A stretch of 64,000 nt of DNA from Nevskia ramosa DSM 11499 (GCF_000420645.1 NZ_ATVI01000006.1:744001-808000); one strand, 5' to 3'; counted from the first letter of the stretch, positions 46,184 to 54,918 are shown. The notes: a model not told the origin generated them from the sequence alone. Program-made: numbers and translations.

Positions 46184-46414
46184 ATGTCCACAACCAATCG
46201 CCGTCGCGATCGGGACGAGCACGGCCGCCTCAAGCGGAAGTACCGTGGCCCGAACAGCATCATGACGACCCCAGGCTACTGGGTGACGCTGCATATGAAC
46301 CGGCCGCGGCGTCACCTAAATCGCCATCTCTGCCACTTGGTCACTCAAGGACTCGATCCCGCTGGGGTCGTCTGGCCGCTCGGCAATCACAAGCCGCATA
46401 TCTACTTCTGGTGA
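46184..46414 (+). CDS. small basic hypothetical protein
   Basis: A 76-residue protein, MSTTNRRRDRDEHGRLKRKYRG..., rich in Arg, His and Trp, ending PLGNHKPHIYFW. AAGGAG sits 8 nt before the ATG in the loop of a small hairpin. I do not recognise it; its basic nature would suit nucleic-acid binding. A 38-nt palindrome follows 10 nt after the stop. Confidence 0.55.
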   Translation: MSTTNRRRDRDEHGRLKRKYRGPNSIMTTPGYWVTLHMNRPRRHLNRHLCHLVTQGLDPAGVVWPLGNHKPHIYFW

Positions 46415-46424
46415 CTGTTCCCGC

Positions 46425-46462
46425 TTGGCCAGACCGTTGCACATGTGCAACGGCGTGGCCAA
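46425..46462. repeat. 38-nt near-perfect palindrome
   Basis: The core CCGTTGCACATGTGCAACGG (46434-46453) is a perfect 20-bp palindrome with no spacer. It is flanked by TTGGCCA (46425-46431) and TGGCCAA (46456-46462), themselves complementary and separated from the core by 2 nt each side. There is no T tract, so a terminator is unlikely; a protein-binding or recombination site is possible. Confidence 0.75.
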
Positions 46463-46566
46463 AGCTGGCCTTTGACCGAACCGAAGTACGTGATGGTCGT
46501 GGAAGTCGGGAATGGCGAGATGTCCGCTCCCATGGCGGCGCCCCAACCAATTTCGACAAGGACACG

Positions 46567-46692
46567 GTTCGCCGATCGGTCGGCATCCCCACCAGGATCG
46601 GTTGTCACACTTTCAGTGCGACCGGCGACACCGAATACCTGCGCAACGGCGGCAGGCCGGAGATCGCGCAGAAGATGGTCGCCACACTTTGA
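46567..46692 (+). pseudogene. remnant of a tyrosine recombinase C-terminus
   Basis: The translation VRRSVGIPTRIGCHTFSATGDTEYLRNGGRPEIAQKMVATL matches the catalytic end of the intact integrase at 59286-60266 (RRAIKAGIATKIGCHTFRATGITEYLRNGGKLEVAQQMANHE). The HxxR arginine is now serine and the frame stops before the nucleophile tyrosine. No N-terminal half is found upstream. This is a decayed paralogue of the second integrase. Confidence 0.8.
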
Positions 46693-46800
46693 GCACCGCA
46701 ACGCACCGAATCTGAAGTGCTCTCGATACCTCAGGCGAAAGAGGCGAACCGACCAGAGGACAGTCGCAACCCTTTTATGTTCGGGCGCGACAAATTAAGA

Positions 46801-46822
46801 TAAACGCTGGATCGTTTAATAT
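46801..46822 (+). promoter_or_regulatory. palindromic operator overlapping the promoter of the defence operon
   Basis: TAAACG at 46801-46806 and CGTTTA at 46813-46818 form a 6-6-6 inverted repeat. The right arm overlaps a TAATAT -10 box at 46817-46822, 14 nt before the ATG of the first operon gene. Binding there would block transcription, as in controlled restriction-modification loci. Confidence 0.5.
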
Positions 46823-46835
46823 TAAGTGCTGCCGT

Positions 46836-47201
46836 ATGGTGTCTGTCGCTGAGCAAGAACCACCCACGCCCCTGCCGGAGAGTTCGCTCAGAGAACTTTG
46901 TGCGGTCTCGGCAGCGCGCGACTTCTGTGTGGTCGGGCTACCAGAAGGGGGGTTTAGCGTCACCGCAGCCTGCGGCTCATCCGATCAGCGAACGCGGCGG
47001 ATTCTTAGCACCTCCCGCGGCGGAATCCGGCGCTTTGCCGCCATTGACACGGCAGCTGGTTTTCTTCGCGAGCTCGGAGTGCAGAGATTCACCGTGGACG
47101 TAACGAAGCATGTCCCGGGTCGCGTGCGGGGGCCAAGGCCTGATCGTTCGGAAGCCTTGCGTCGTGCCTGGACCAGACCCAAACAAAGCTCACTGCTCTA
47201 G
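46836..47201 (+). CDS. unknown first gene of the restriction-modification operon
   Basis: A 121-residue protein with the central block GGIRRFAAIDTAAGFLRELGVQRFTVDVTKHVPG, faintly like small plasmid partition-associated proteins, but I cannot assign it. No ribosome site precedes the ATG, and a TAATAT box ends only 13 nt upstream, so the mRNA may be nearly leaderless. The vsr start follows 8 nt after its stop. It could be a controller or an accessory of the defence operon. Confidence 0.6.
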   Translation: MVSVAEQEPPTPLPESSLRELCAVSAARDFCVVGLPEGGFSVTAACGSSDQRTRRILSTSRGGIRRFAAIDTAAGFLRELGVQRFTVDVTKHVPGRVRGPRPDRSEALRRAWTRPKQSSLL

Positions 47202-47209
47202 TTGCCGCC

Positions 47210-47836
47210 ATGGGATTGACTCGCTCTGAACAGATGTCCTGCATCACTAGCCGTAACACCCGGCCCGAACTGCTGTTGCGCCGTTCCCTCTGGTTTCGCG
47301 GGGCTCGATACCGCCTGAGCGCCCGCTCGCCGGTAGGCCGACCTGACCTGGTGTTTCCGAAACGAAAGCTCGCCGTATTTGTTGATGGATGCTTCTGGCA
47401 TGGGTGCCCCCTACATTACTCGCGGCCACGTTCCAATGATGCGTTCTGGTCGTCGAAGCTCGTCGAGAACGTCGTTCGGGACGCTCGTCAAACACAGGAC
47501 CTGAAGAGTTCAGGGTGGAGCGTTGTCCGTCTGTGGGAACACGAAATCATTGTCGACCTGGCGGAATCCGTTCAACGCGTCGAGAGGGCCTTGCAGGGTC
47601 ATGACGAGAAGCCGCTCGAACAACAGCGGGTGATACGGGTGTTGGAAGCGGACGACGGTCAGGAACGACGCGAATTCGTGTCGCTCGGCAATCCATCCGT
47701 CGTGATGGATTTTCAATCGGGGAAGCGGGTGACGAACAAGCCACGCGAGAGAGCGGGCGTCAATCGCCCCCGACGGCCTGCACGATCATTCAAGCGTGCG
47801 TTGCGAAGCGGTGAAAAAAAAGGGGATGCGACGTGA
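47210..47836 (+). CDS. vsr: very-short-patch mismatch endonuclease Vsr with C-terminal extension
   Basis: Vsr nicks 5' of the T in T:G mismatches made by deamination of 5-methylcytosine. The 208-residue protein begins MGLTRSEQMSCITSRNTRPELLLRRSLWFRGARYRL, has the catalytic Asp in GRPDLVFP (D46), the zinc/active-site block FVDGCFWHGCPLHY (C61, H64, C66) and FWSSKLVENVVRDARQTQDLKSSGWSVVRLWEHEI. Typical Vsr ends near residue 140; here about 70 basic residues (GKRVTNKPRERAGVNRPRRPARSFKRAL...) are added. The stop overlaps the methylase GTG, the expected pairing with a 5mC enzyme. Confidence 0.93.
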   Translation: MGLTRSEQMSCITSRNTRPELLLRRSLWFRGARYRLSARSPVGRPDLVFPKRKLAVFVDGCFWHGCPLHYSRPRSNDAFWSSKLVENVVRDARQTQDLKSSGWSVVRLWEHEIIVDLAESVQRVERALQGHDEKPLEQQRVIRVLEADDGQERREFVSLGNPSVVMDFQSGKRVTNKPRERAGVNRPRRPARSFKRALRSGEKKGDAT

Positions 47837-49512
47837 CGCTTTTGGTTTCCAGGCAGTCCAACAAATTCGGAGCAACATTGCCCGCTCCAGAGGTCTCGTC
47901 TGCGCGTCTACGCGTCGATACAAAGGCCACGAAAGGTCTGCACGCGCTCAACTTGCCCGAGGCATCACGGGCGAGTCTGATCGTCAGGAAACTCGCTCGA
48001 ATCCGGGCGGGCGGTTCCATCCGCTATATGGATATGTTCGCGGGTTGCGGCGGTATTTCTCTGGGGTTTCTCTCCGCTGGATTTACGCCAGTGGCATCAG
48101 TCGAGAATGATCCCTGGGCCGCGAAGTCCCATGGCGCGAACTTCGGCCCCCGAACTGCCGGCGGTGATGGTCCGGCCCATCATCGCCCGCGTGATGCAAC
48201 CGCGGAGGACGCGGCCAGCGTTTTCGCGGACATAGGCTTGAGCGGTTCTGTTGATGATCAGATCGACGTGCTGGTCGGCGGCCCTCCCTGCCAAGCCTTC
48301 GCCCGCGTGGGGCGCGCCAAACTCCGAGAGCAGGCCCATCGTCGGCAGGAGGCGACGGCCGAACAGGCCTTCATGGTCGATGGCCGTGTGAATCTGTGGG
48401 AGCGCTACGTCCACTTCATTCGCGCAACCAAGCCCGTCGCGCTGCTGATGGAAAATGTTCCCGACATCTTGAATCACGGCGGCAGCAACGTCGCCGAGTT
48501 GGTGGCCAAGAGCTTGTCCGAGGAGGGGTATGAGGTTTCCTACACCCTGCTCAATGCCGCTTGGTACGGCGTGCCTCAAACCCGCGAGCGGATGTTCCTG
48601 ATCGGCTTTCACCGCGACGCGGGCATCGCACCCGCTTTCCCGGTGCCGACCCACTATGTGGATCTACCATCCGGGTATGCCGGCACGAAGAACGCCGCGC
48701 GCCGGGTGCTGAAAGAGAAGGGGTCCGAGCATCATCGCTGGGTGGCCGATCCGGCGTCGACTGCAATTCCGGGGACGACGGCGTCCGCTGCCTTGGCCGA
48801 CCTTCCGCCCCTCAATGCCCTGGATCTGCTTGGCTCGGGACAACTGCGTCGCGGAGCCAAAGATCCATCCGAGACCATCGCATATGCCTCACGGCCTGCC
48901 ACCGCCTACGCCCGCCTAATGCGCGAATGGGTCGGCTTTGCCACGAGCCACACTACCGGTCACGTCTTCCGCTACCTGCCGCGCGACTACAAGATCTTCG
49001 CGGAGATGGAGCAGGGCTGGCAGTACCCGGAGGTCCATGCCTACGTCGAGAAGAAAATCTCAGCTTGGCTTTCGGAACGTAAGCAAAGGGGATTAAGCAC
49101 CGATGCCCGAACCGCCGATGTGCGCGACTACATCGCGTCTTGGCGGATTCCCTACGATCCCAACAAGTTTCCGAACAAGTGGTGGAAACTGCACTCGGAA
49201 AAGCCGGCGCGCACGCTGATGGCGCACCTGGGCAAGGACTCCTACTCGCACATTCACTATGACTCGGCGCAGGCGCGCACGATCACGGTTCGAGAGGCCG
49301 CCCGACTTCAATCATTCCCGGATGGCTTTGTATTCAAGGGTTCGATGAATCCCGCCTTCCGCCAGATTGGCAATGCGGTTCCCCCCTTGATGGCTTACGC
49401 AGTCGCAACCGCGATGCGAAGCAGCCTGGGCATTCCCGTGGCCAACGACATGCGAACGTCCCTGTTCAATGTTGAGCCGGAGCAGATCATGACGACCGAG
49501 GGCACTCGATGA
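47833..49512 (+). CDS. dcm: DNA (cytosine-5-)-methyltransferase
   Basis: A 559-residue C5-cytosine methylase. Motif I is DMFAGCGGISLGF (67-79), motif IV GGPPCQAF with catalytic C153, motif VI MENVPDI (206-212), motif VIII QTRERMFLIG (249-258) and motif X RQIGNAVPP (510-518). The region between VIII and IX (about 260-470) is long and holds the target-recognition domain. An N-terminal extension of about 62 residues precedes motif I. GTG at 47833 overlaps the vsr stop; the next gene starts ATGA on its stop. It should protect host DNA; target sequence unknown. Confidence 0.95.
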   Translation: MTLLVSRQSNKFGATLPAPEVSSARLRVDTKATKGLHALNLPEASRASLIVRKLARIRAGGSIRYMDMFAGCGGISLGFLSAGFTPVASVENDPWAAKSHGANFGPRTAGGDGPAHHRPRDATAEDAASVFADIGLSGSVDDQIDVLVGGPPCQAFARVGRAKLREQAHRRQEATAEQAFMVDGRVNLWERYVHFIRATKPVALLMENVPDILNHGGSNVAELVAKSLSEEGYEVSYTLLNAAWYGVPQTRERMFLIGFHRDAGIAPAFPVPTHYVDLPSGYAGTKNAARRVLKEKGSEHHRWVADPASTAIPGTTASAALADLPPLNALDLLGSGQLRRGAKDPSETIAYASRPATAYARLMREWVGFATSHTTGHVFRYLPRDYKIFAEMEQGWQYPEVHAYVEKKISAWLSERKQRGLSTDARTADVRDYIASWRIPYDPNKFPNKWWKLHSEKPARTLMAHLGKDSYSHIHYDSAQARTITVREAARLQSFPDGFVFKGSMNPAFRQIGNAVPPLMAYAVATAMRSSLGIPVANDMRTSLFNVEPEQIMTTEGTR

Positions 49513-51524
49513 TCTTCACGATCCTGCGCGAGCTCACGCATTCCGAACTCGGGATGTTCCATGAATATCGCCGCAGCGGACTGGAGAAGTCCCGGCAGCG
49601 GGCCATCAACTTCGACGGCGATGTGGTCGACCGGGTCTTTCCCGCCGCGCAGGATTCACAGCGGATCTACATCACCTGCCGTTGCCTGGAGGACGCCACG
49701 TCGGTCGTGACCCAGGAGCAGTGGCTGAAAAAGCAGGACAAGAACTGGCGTCTTGAAGGGTACTGTCCTAACAGTGCCTGGTACGCCTTCGTCAAACCGG
49801 GCGTCCTCTTTGCGATGGTCGTGGACTCGACGATCACGCCTGCGAACGCCGCCTGGGTGGTCATCCCCATTGATCATCCGGCGCGCTCCGCAATCGTGAA
49901 CCACGGCGAAGCCGCGAGGTTGAACAAGTCCGCGATGATCGCCCTTCATGGTGAGGAGGCAAACCACTGCCGAGGCATCCTCGCCGAGCACTTTCCCAGC
50001 CTTTTTGCATCACCTCCTGGCGGCCCGACCCGCGTTTCATCAGGCGAGGAGGATGATGATGAAGCAGCGCCCGATCCCCTGGGCCTGTTCAACATACTTG
50101 CCCGCGCCGGCCATAGTCTGCCGAGCGCGGTGGCCGACTTGGTCGACAACAGCCTTTCGAAGGACGCCGAGGAGATCAACATCTCCTTTCCCAATCCCAA
50201 CGAGGGCGGACGTTGGATGTGCATCCACGACGACGGCGTGGGCATGAATGTGGCGCAGCTGCGCAATGCCATGCGCATCGGCCATCAGCGCGACTACGAT
50301 CACGCCGACTTGGGGAAGTTCGGCTACGGATTGAAAGGCGCGGCATGGTCTCAGGCCGACACGCTCACGGTGGTCTCCAAGACCGTCGACAGCGAAGCAA
50401 CGCAACTGACCTGGGACAAGTACCATCTGGCGAAGACGCGGCGCTGGGCATTGCTGTCCGATCCAGTCGATGGTCGCTACGCTAAGGCCGTTGAACTCGG
50501 ATCATCGGGTACGGCGGTGCTGCTGACCAACATGCGTCCACCGGTCGAGAAATTTCGCGGAAGGGGGCTGGACCCCTACGCGCAGGAACGGGCTGCGGTC
50601 TGCCGTCACCTGGAACTGGTGTTTCATCGGTATCTGGAGGGGAAGGTTCCCGGACGCCGCAAGGTCACGATCAACATGAATGGGGTGCCACTGGTCCCCA
50701 ACGACCCCATGGGCCATGTTCTGGTCCGGCCCCACGATTCACGGACCATCGAGCTTCCTTCTCACCAGGAGTCTGGCGCGTCGGCCATCCTGACGGTGCG
50801 GGCCTATGTGACGCCCCACGAAGCGGAGTTCGAGGCGCACCACAAATCCGACACGCCGGAGCAACTCAGGACCGCACGAGATCGCCTCAGCCTCAACGGC
50901 CGCGCCAACGACGCACAGGGCCTCTATTTCTACCGCCTGCATCGGCTCATCAAATGGGGCGGTTGGGAAGGTCTGTTTACTCGAGACGAGCACACGAAAT
51001 TGCTCCGCGTGGCGATCGATTTCGATCGGCTCGCCGACGAGCATTTACAAGTGGATATCAGCAAGCAACTGGTTCGGCTTCCACCCGCGGTTTCGGACAA
51101 GCTGTTGGAGATCTTGAAAACCCCGCGAAGCGATGCGCGGAATCGCTACAAGCCACCTGCTCCCACCGCCGGCAGCGTCGCGCGCGGTGGCACCGTGCCT
51201 TCAACACCGAACGCACCGACCTCACCGGCGGGCACATCGCCATCGCCGACGCCCGTCTCCCGCCCACCCGCGGCTTCAACGACACCGACACGCAAGGAAC
51301 GATCGCCGTTTCGTTTGGTGGAGAGCGGAACCCTGCCGTGGGAGCGTAAGAACGGGTTTGCGGGCGAGCAGGTCGAGGTTTCCCAGCGCATCCCGGAACT
51401 GGTGGCGCTCATCCAAACCCTGGATAAGGACGCCAACGCCAAGGCCGCCCTCTCGGAGTTTCTCCGCGTGCTCGAGATCGCCGGCGTGATGTCGGTGCTG
51501 GTGGGATCACCCGATGCCGGGTGA
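49509..51524 (+). CDS. MORC/MutL-like GHKL ATPase of a restriction system
   Basis: A 671-residue protein. Residues 1-190 form an unrecognised domain ending in an acidic linker (GEEDDDEAAPDP). The GHKL (Bergerat) ATPase follows: AVADLVDNSLS with N214, IHDDGVGM (239-246), DLGKFGYGLKGAAWSQ (268-282) and SGTAVLLTNM. The usual catalytic Glu of the N-box is Asp (D210). About 60 Pro/Thr/Ser-rich residues separate the core from a helical C-terminus. GHKL proteins of this type dimerise on ATP and clamp DNA; next to Dcm, Vsr, Z1 and nuclease genes, it likely couples sensing to cleavage. Confidence 0.88.
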   Translation: MIFTILRELTHSELGMFHEYRRSGLEKSRQRAINFDGDVVDRVFPAAQDSQRIYITCRCLEDATSVVTQEQWLKKQDKNWRLEGYCPNSAWYAFVKPGVLFAMVVDSTITPANAAWVVIPIDHPARSAIVNHGEAARLNKSAMIALHGEEANHCRGILAEHFPSLFASPPGGPTRVSSGEEDDDEAAPDPLGLFNILARAGHSLPSAVADLVDNSLSKDAEEINISFPNPNEGGRWMCIHDDGVGMNVAQLRNAMRIGHQRDYDHADLGKFGYGLKGAAWSQADTLTVVSKTVDSEATQLTWDKYHLAKTRRWALLSDPVDGRYAKAVELGSSGTAVLLTNMRPPVEKFRGRGLDPYAQERAAVCRHLELVFHRYLEGKVPGRRKVTINMNGVPLVPNDPMGHVLVRPHDSRTIELPSHQESGASAILTVRAYVTPHEAEFEAHHKSDTPEQLRTARDRLSLNGRANDAQGLYFYRLHRLIKWGGWEGLFTRDEHTKLLRVAIDFDRLADEHLQVDISKQLVRLPPAVSDKLLEILKTPRSDARNRYKPPAPTAGSVARGGTVPSTPNAPTSPAGTSPSPTPVSRPPAASTTPTRKERSPFRLVESGTLPWERKNGFAGEQVEVSQRIPELVALIQTLDKDANAKAALSEFLRVLEIAGVMSVLVGSPDAG

Positions 51525-53829
51525 GAAAAACCGCACATTTTCGTTGAGGCCGAAGATCCCGCTCTGGACCGACGGGACGCGGTGGACGAACTGGTCGAGA
51601 CACGAGTCCTTTCTGCGGGCGCAGTCCAGGTGGAAACCCCATCAGGTCGATTCGGTTGCCGACGAGTCCCTGCGCATCATCGCCAGGACCACACCGCTGA
51701 GCCGGTCCGCCTTTCAGTGCCGCGGCCTAGTCGTCGGATACGTGCAATCCGGCAAGACCGCCAATTTCACCGCCGTTGCAGCGCGGGGCGCCGATGTCGG
51801 ATACAAGCTCATCATCGTCCTGTCGGGTATCCATGACTCGCTGAGGAATCAGACGCAGCAGCGCCTGGAGCGCGAACTCATCAACGTGGGTGTTGATTGG
51901 CAGTCGCTGACGGACCGCAACTCGGATTTCGTCGAACCCGCTGTGGCCGATGGATTCGAAGCCGCCGGCACCGTGCTGATCGTGGCGAAGAAGATCGTGC
52001 CGATTCTCGAGCGACTCAACCGCTGGCTCGCAAAGCTGGAGGGGCGACTCGGCAGTGTGCCCCTGCTGGTGATTGATGACGAGGCCGATCAGGCGTCGAT
52101 CAACACGCGGGGCAACCGAACCGATGCCAGCGTCGACGACGGCAGCGCCGTTGATGCAGATGCACCCTCCCCCACCAATGAGTTGATCCGCGACCTGCTC
52201 GCACGTGCCCCTCGCGCCACCTACATCGCCTACACCGCAACGCCCTTCGCCAACATCCTGATCGATCCTACGGCCACGGACGCGCGGGTAGGTGAGGACC
52301 TGTTCCCGAAGGATTTCGTGGTCCAGCTTCCACGGCCCGACGGCTACACCGGGACCGAGGAATTGTTCGGGGTAGACGCAGTCCATCGCAACGTCCTTCG
52401 TGTCGTCGACGACAACGATGTCCGGGGACTGAAATCCAAGCCACGCAAGCGGGGACAGCCGCTGATTGCATACGGACCGGCCGATCTGCCCCAGTCGATT
52501 TGCGACGCGCTGCTCACCTTCGCCCTGATCGGCGGCATTCGCAAGCTGCGCGGCCATGGCGATAGTCCTCACACGATGCTGGTTCATGTCTCCCGTCTGC
52601 AGGCGGATCAGATCCGTATCGGAGCCGCGATCGACGAACGCATTCGCGCTTGGTTCAATCACGAAAGTGCCGAGCCCGGCGTGATCCAGAAGATGATGCG
52701 GTCGGCGCTGACGGATCTTGGCGAGGTGGTGTTGCCGGGTGAGGTCGAATCGGTTCTTAGTGAAGCCAAAACCAACTTGGCGCGACTGCAGGTCGTCGTA
52801 CTAAACAGCACGACTGGCGATGAACTTGCCTATGAAGAATTTCCAGGACGCCAGCTCATTGCCGTCGGCGGAAACCGGTTGTCGCGAGGATTGACGCTGG
52901 AGGGACTGACGGTCGCCTATTTCCTGCGGACTACGACCATGGCGGACGCCTTGCTTCAGATGGCCCGGTGGTATGGCTTCAGAACCGGATACGACGATCT
53001 CATCCGGATCTGGACGACCAACGGTATTGCGCAATGGTTCGTCGAACTAGCCCTCGTCGAAGAGAGCCTGAGGGACTCAATCGTTGCACTGAACCGAGCG
53101 GGACGTCGCCCAGATGAAATGGCGATCCGCATGCGCGCCCACTCGCGCCTGCTGCTGACCAGCAAGGTCAAAAGTCGGATGCTTGAGGAAGTGGCGCGTT
53201 CCTGGTCTGCCGAAAATCCTCAGACCATTCTGTTTCCTCTGCAGGATACTGAGGCCCTGGAGCACAACCTGTCCCTGGCAGACAGGCTACTGACCGCCCA
53301 TCCTCCGACTCAGTCGGCCTTCGGCGGGACTCTCTCCCACGACGTTCCCGCCGACGATGTCGCGAACTTTCTGCGGAGCTTCGTTGGGCATCCCAATGCC
53401 ATCGCGTTCCAGGGTGCAGAACTCGCCGACTGGATTAACGAGCGAGCCGCCGCCGGCGAGCTAACGACATGGACGATCTTCGTCGCAAACCCGGAAAGAG
53501 AGCGACGAGTCAGAATTGGTGGACGCTCCTACGGGTTGGTACAGCGCTCGCTGTCTGGTAGCGACGGCATCGGAATCCTAACGGAACCCCGGCATGAGGG
53601 CGCAGATCTCAATGGCGGGCCCGATCACTACCGCTCCGGCCGCTCCTTCAATGCGCGGGCGATGCGACAGGATCGGCCGTCTGATCGAGGCCTGCTGCTT
53701 CTCTATCCACTCGATCCTGTGCCACTCCAGGCAGGAACACGTGCGGTCCTGGGCGCTGCTCTATCGCTCCCCCTGACAAGTGATGACGGGAGGGCTTACA
53801 TCGTCAACCGCGGCCTGCTCAATGGTTGA
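51514..53829 (+). CDS. Z1-domain superfamily II-like NTPase
   Basis: A 771-residue protein with Walker A GYVQSGKTANFTA (75-87, K81) and DDEAD (189-193) in LLVIDDEADQASINT, then the Z1 core (ATYIAYTATPFANILIDP; VGGNRLSRGLTLEGLTVAYFLRTTTMADALLQMARWYGFR), which matches the helicase-like Z1 family. The C-terminus is beta-rich. It overlaps the MORC-like gene by 11 nt and the next gene by 8 nt. In this class the Z1 protein is thought to act as the translocase or remodeller of the restriction complex. Confidence 0.92.
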   Translation: MPGEKNRTFSLRPKIPLWTDGTRWTNWSRHESFLRAQSRWKPHQVDSVADESLRIIARTTPLSRSAFQCRGLVVGYVQSGKTANFTAVAARGADVGYKLIIVLSGIHDSLRNQTQQRLERELINVGVDWQSLTDRNSDFVEPAVADGFEAAGTVLIVAKKIVPILERLNRWLAKLEGRLGSVPLLVIDDEADQASINTRGNRTDASVDDGSAVDADAPSPTNELIRDLLARAPRATYIAYTATPFANILIDPTATDARVGEDLFPKDFVVQLPRPDGYTGTEELFGVDAVHRNVLRVVDDNDVRGLKSKPRKRGQPLIAYGPADLPQSICDALLTFALIGGIRKLRGHGDSPHTMLVHVSRLQADQIRIGAAIDERIRAWFNHESAEPGVIQKMMRSALTDLGEVVLPGEVESVLSEAKTNLARLQVVVLNSTTGDELAYEEFPGRQLIAVGGNRLSRGLTLEGLTVAYFLRTTTMADALLQMARWYGFRTGYDDLIRIWTTNGIAQWFVELALVEESLRDSIVALNRAGRRPDEMAIRMRAHSRLLLTSKVKSRMLEEVARSWSAENPQTILFPLQDTEALEHNLSLADRLLTAHPPTQSAFGGTLSHDVPADDVANFLRSFVGHPNAIAFQGAELADWINERAAAGELTTWTIFVANPERERRVRIGGRSYGLVQRSLSGSDGIGILTEPRHEGADLNGGPDHYRSGRSFNARAMRQDRPSDRGLLLLYPLDPVPLQAGTRAVLGAALSLPLTSDDGRAYIVNRGLLNG

Positions 53830-54775
53830 ACTCGGCGCCGATCGATGGGACTCGTTGCGACTCAGGCGTACGACGGAGTCGCTCTACGTAGAGCCCCTTT
53901 CGCCGGAACGGGAAGGTCTCCTTCTGGGGGTTGGAGACGATGCGCGACTACATTTCCTTGTCGCCGTCGCGATGGAACCACTCGGCCTCCCGCCGGATTT
54001 GGCCAGCATCCAGGTACGAGTATTGGAGGATGACCGCGTATGGCTGGATGTCTCGGCCAAAAACCATCATGAGGATCTCTTCACGATGTTGGTGAACAAG
54101 ATTCTGGTTGCGATCCTGGTTGCTGGCCGAGACCCAGTGGTCTCGGTTGAATCAACGATCGATGACGTGCGGGCCGCATTCAGGCCCGTACAGTCGGAAC
54201 TCGGAGTGACCGAGCAAATCGGATTGTTCGGCGAACTTTGGGTGCTCGCGAATGTGTTGATCCCCCAGTTGGGCTCACGCTCAGTCGATATTTGGAGTGG
54301 CCCCGCACGGGAGCGGCACGACTTTGCCGGTCTAGGCGCACACCTTGAGGTCAAAACCACAACACGCTCAGAAGAAAAGCATGAGATCTCTCGGCTGGAT
54401 CAGCTCCGGGCGCCCCTAGGGAAGAAGCTGTTGCTTGCGAGCGTGATGGTCGAGCGGTCGATTGGCGGTGAGACCACGGTGGCCGACCTGATCGACAACG
54501 TCATTGAGCTGCTGGCGAGTGAGGGTCGGGCAATCGACAACCTCGACGTCGCACTCCGAAAAATCGGGTGGCATGACGGACTGCGGCAATCCGGCGCGTT
54601 GCTCCGCTTCTCCCTGCGCGATGTAAATGTGTTTCTCGTCGAGGGGACATTCCCCCGCCTTCCTGACGACTACGTTTCGCCTCGGGGAGTCACGGCGATC
54701 AAGTATGTGATCGACGTCTCCGCATGCCCCGCGCTGAGCACCGAACAAACCGCTGCGATTGTCGCAACAATGTGA
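53822..54775 (+). CDS. PD-(D/E)XK family protein (DUF4420-like), presumed nuclease of the system
   Basis: A 317-residue protein with a PD-(D/E)XK pattern in IGLFGELWVLANVLIPQL (E138), WSGPARERHDFAG (D167) and LEVKTTTR (E176, K178). The flanks (DLFTMLVNKILVAILVAG; VNVFLVEGTFPRLPDDYVSPRGVTAIKYVIDV) fit DUF4420 proteins, which are constant partners of Z1/MORC-like restriction operons. The ATG at 53822 overlaps the Z1 stop by 8 nt; a start 42 nt earlier is possible. It is the likely endonuclease and the last gene of the operon. Confidence 0.86.
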   Translation: MVELGADRWDSLRLRRTTESLYVEPLSPEREGLLLGVGDDARLHFLVAVAMEPLGLPPDLASIQVRVLEDDRVWLDVSAKNHHEDLFTMLVNKILVAILVAGRDPVVSVESTIDDVRAAFRPVQSELGVTEQIGLFGELWVLANVLIPQLGSRSVDIWSGPARERHDFAGLGAHLEVKTTTRSEEKHEISRLDQLRAPLGKKLLLASVMVERSIGGETTVADLIDNVIELLASEGRAIDNLDVALRKIGWHDGLRQSGALLRFSLRDVNVFLVEGTFPRLPDDYVSPRGVTAIKYVIDVSACPALSTEQTAAIVATM

Positions 54776-54918
54776 TAGCGGTCTTTCATCGGCTCAAGGT
54801 CTAGAGGTGTCTCCCTATTGCCGAATTCAAGGCGAAAGCCGCGTCGGCCGCAATCGAGGACGGTTTGACCTTCAATCGAACGCATCAGGATCTGATGCAG
54901 AGGTGCAGTAATTCGGCG

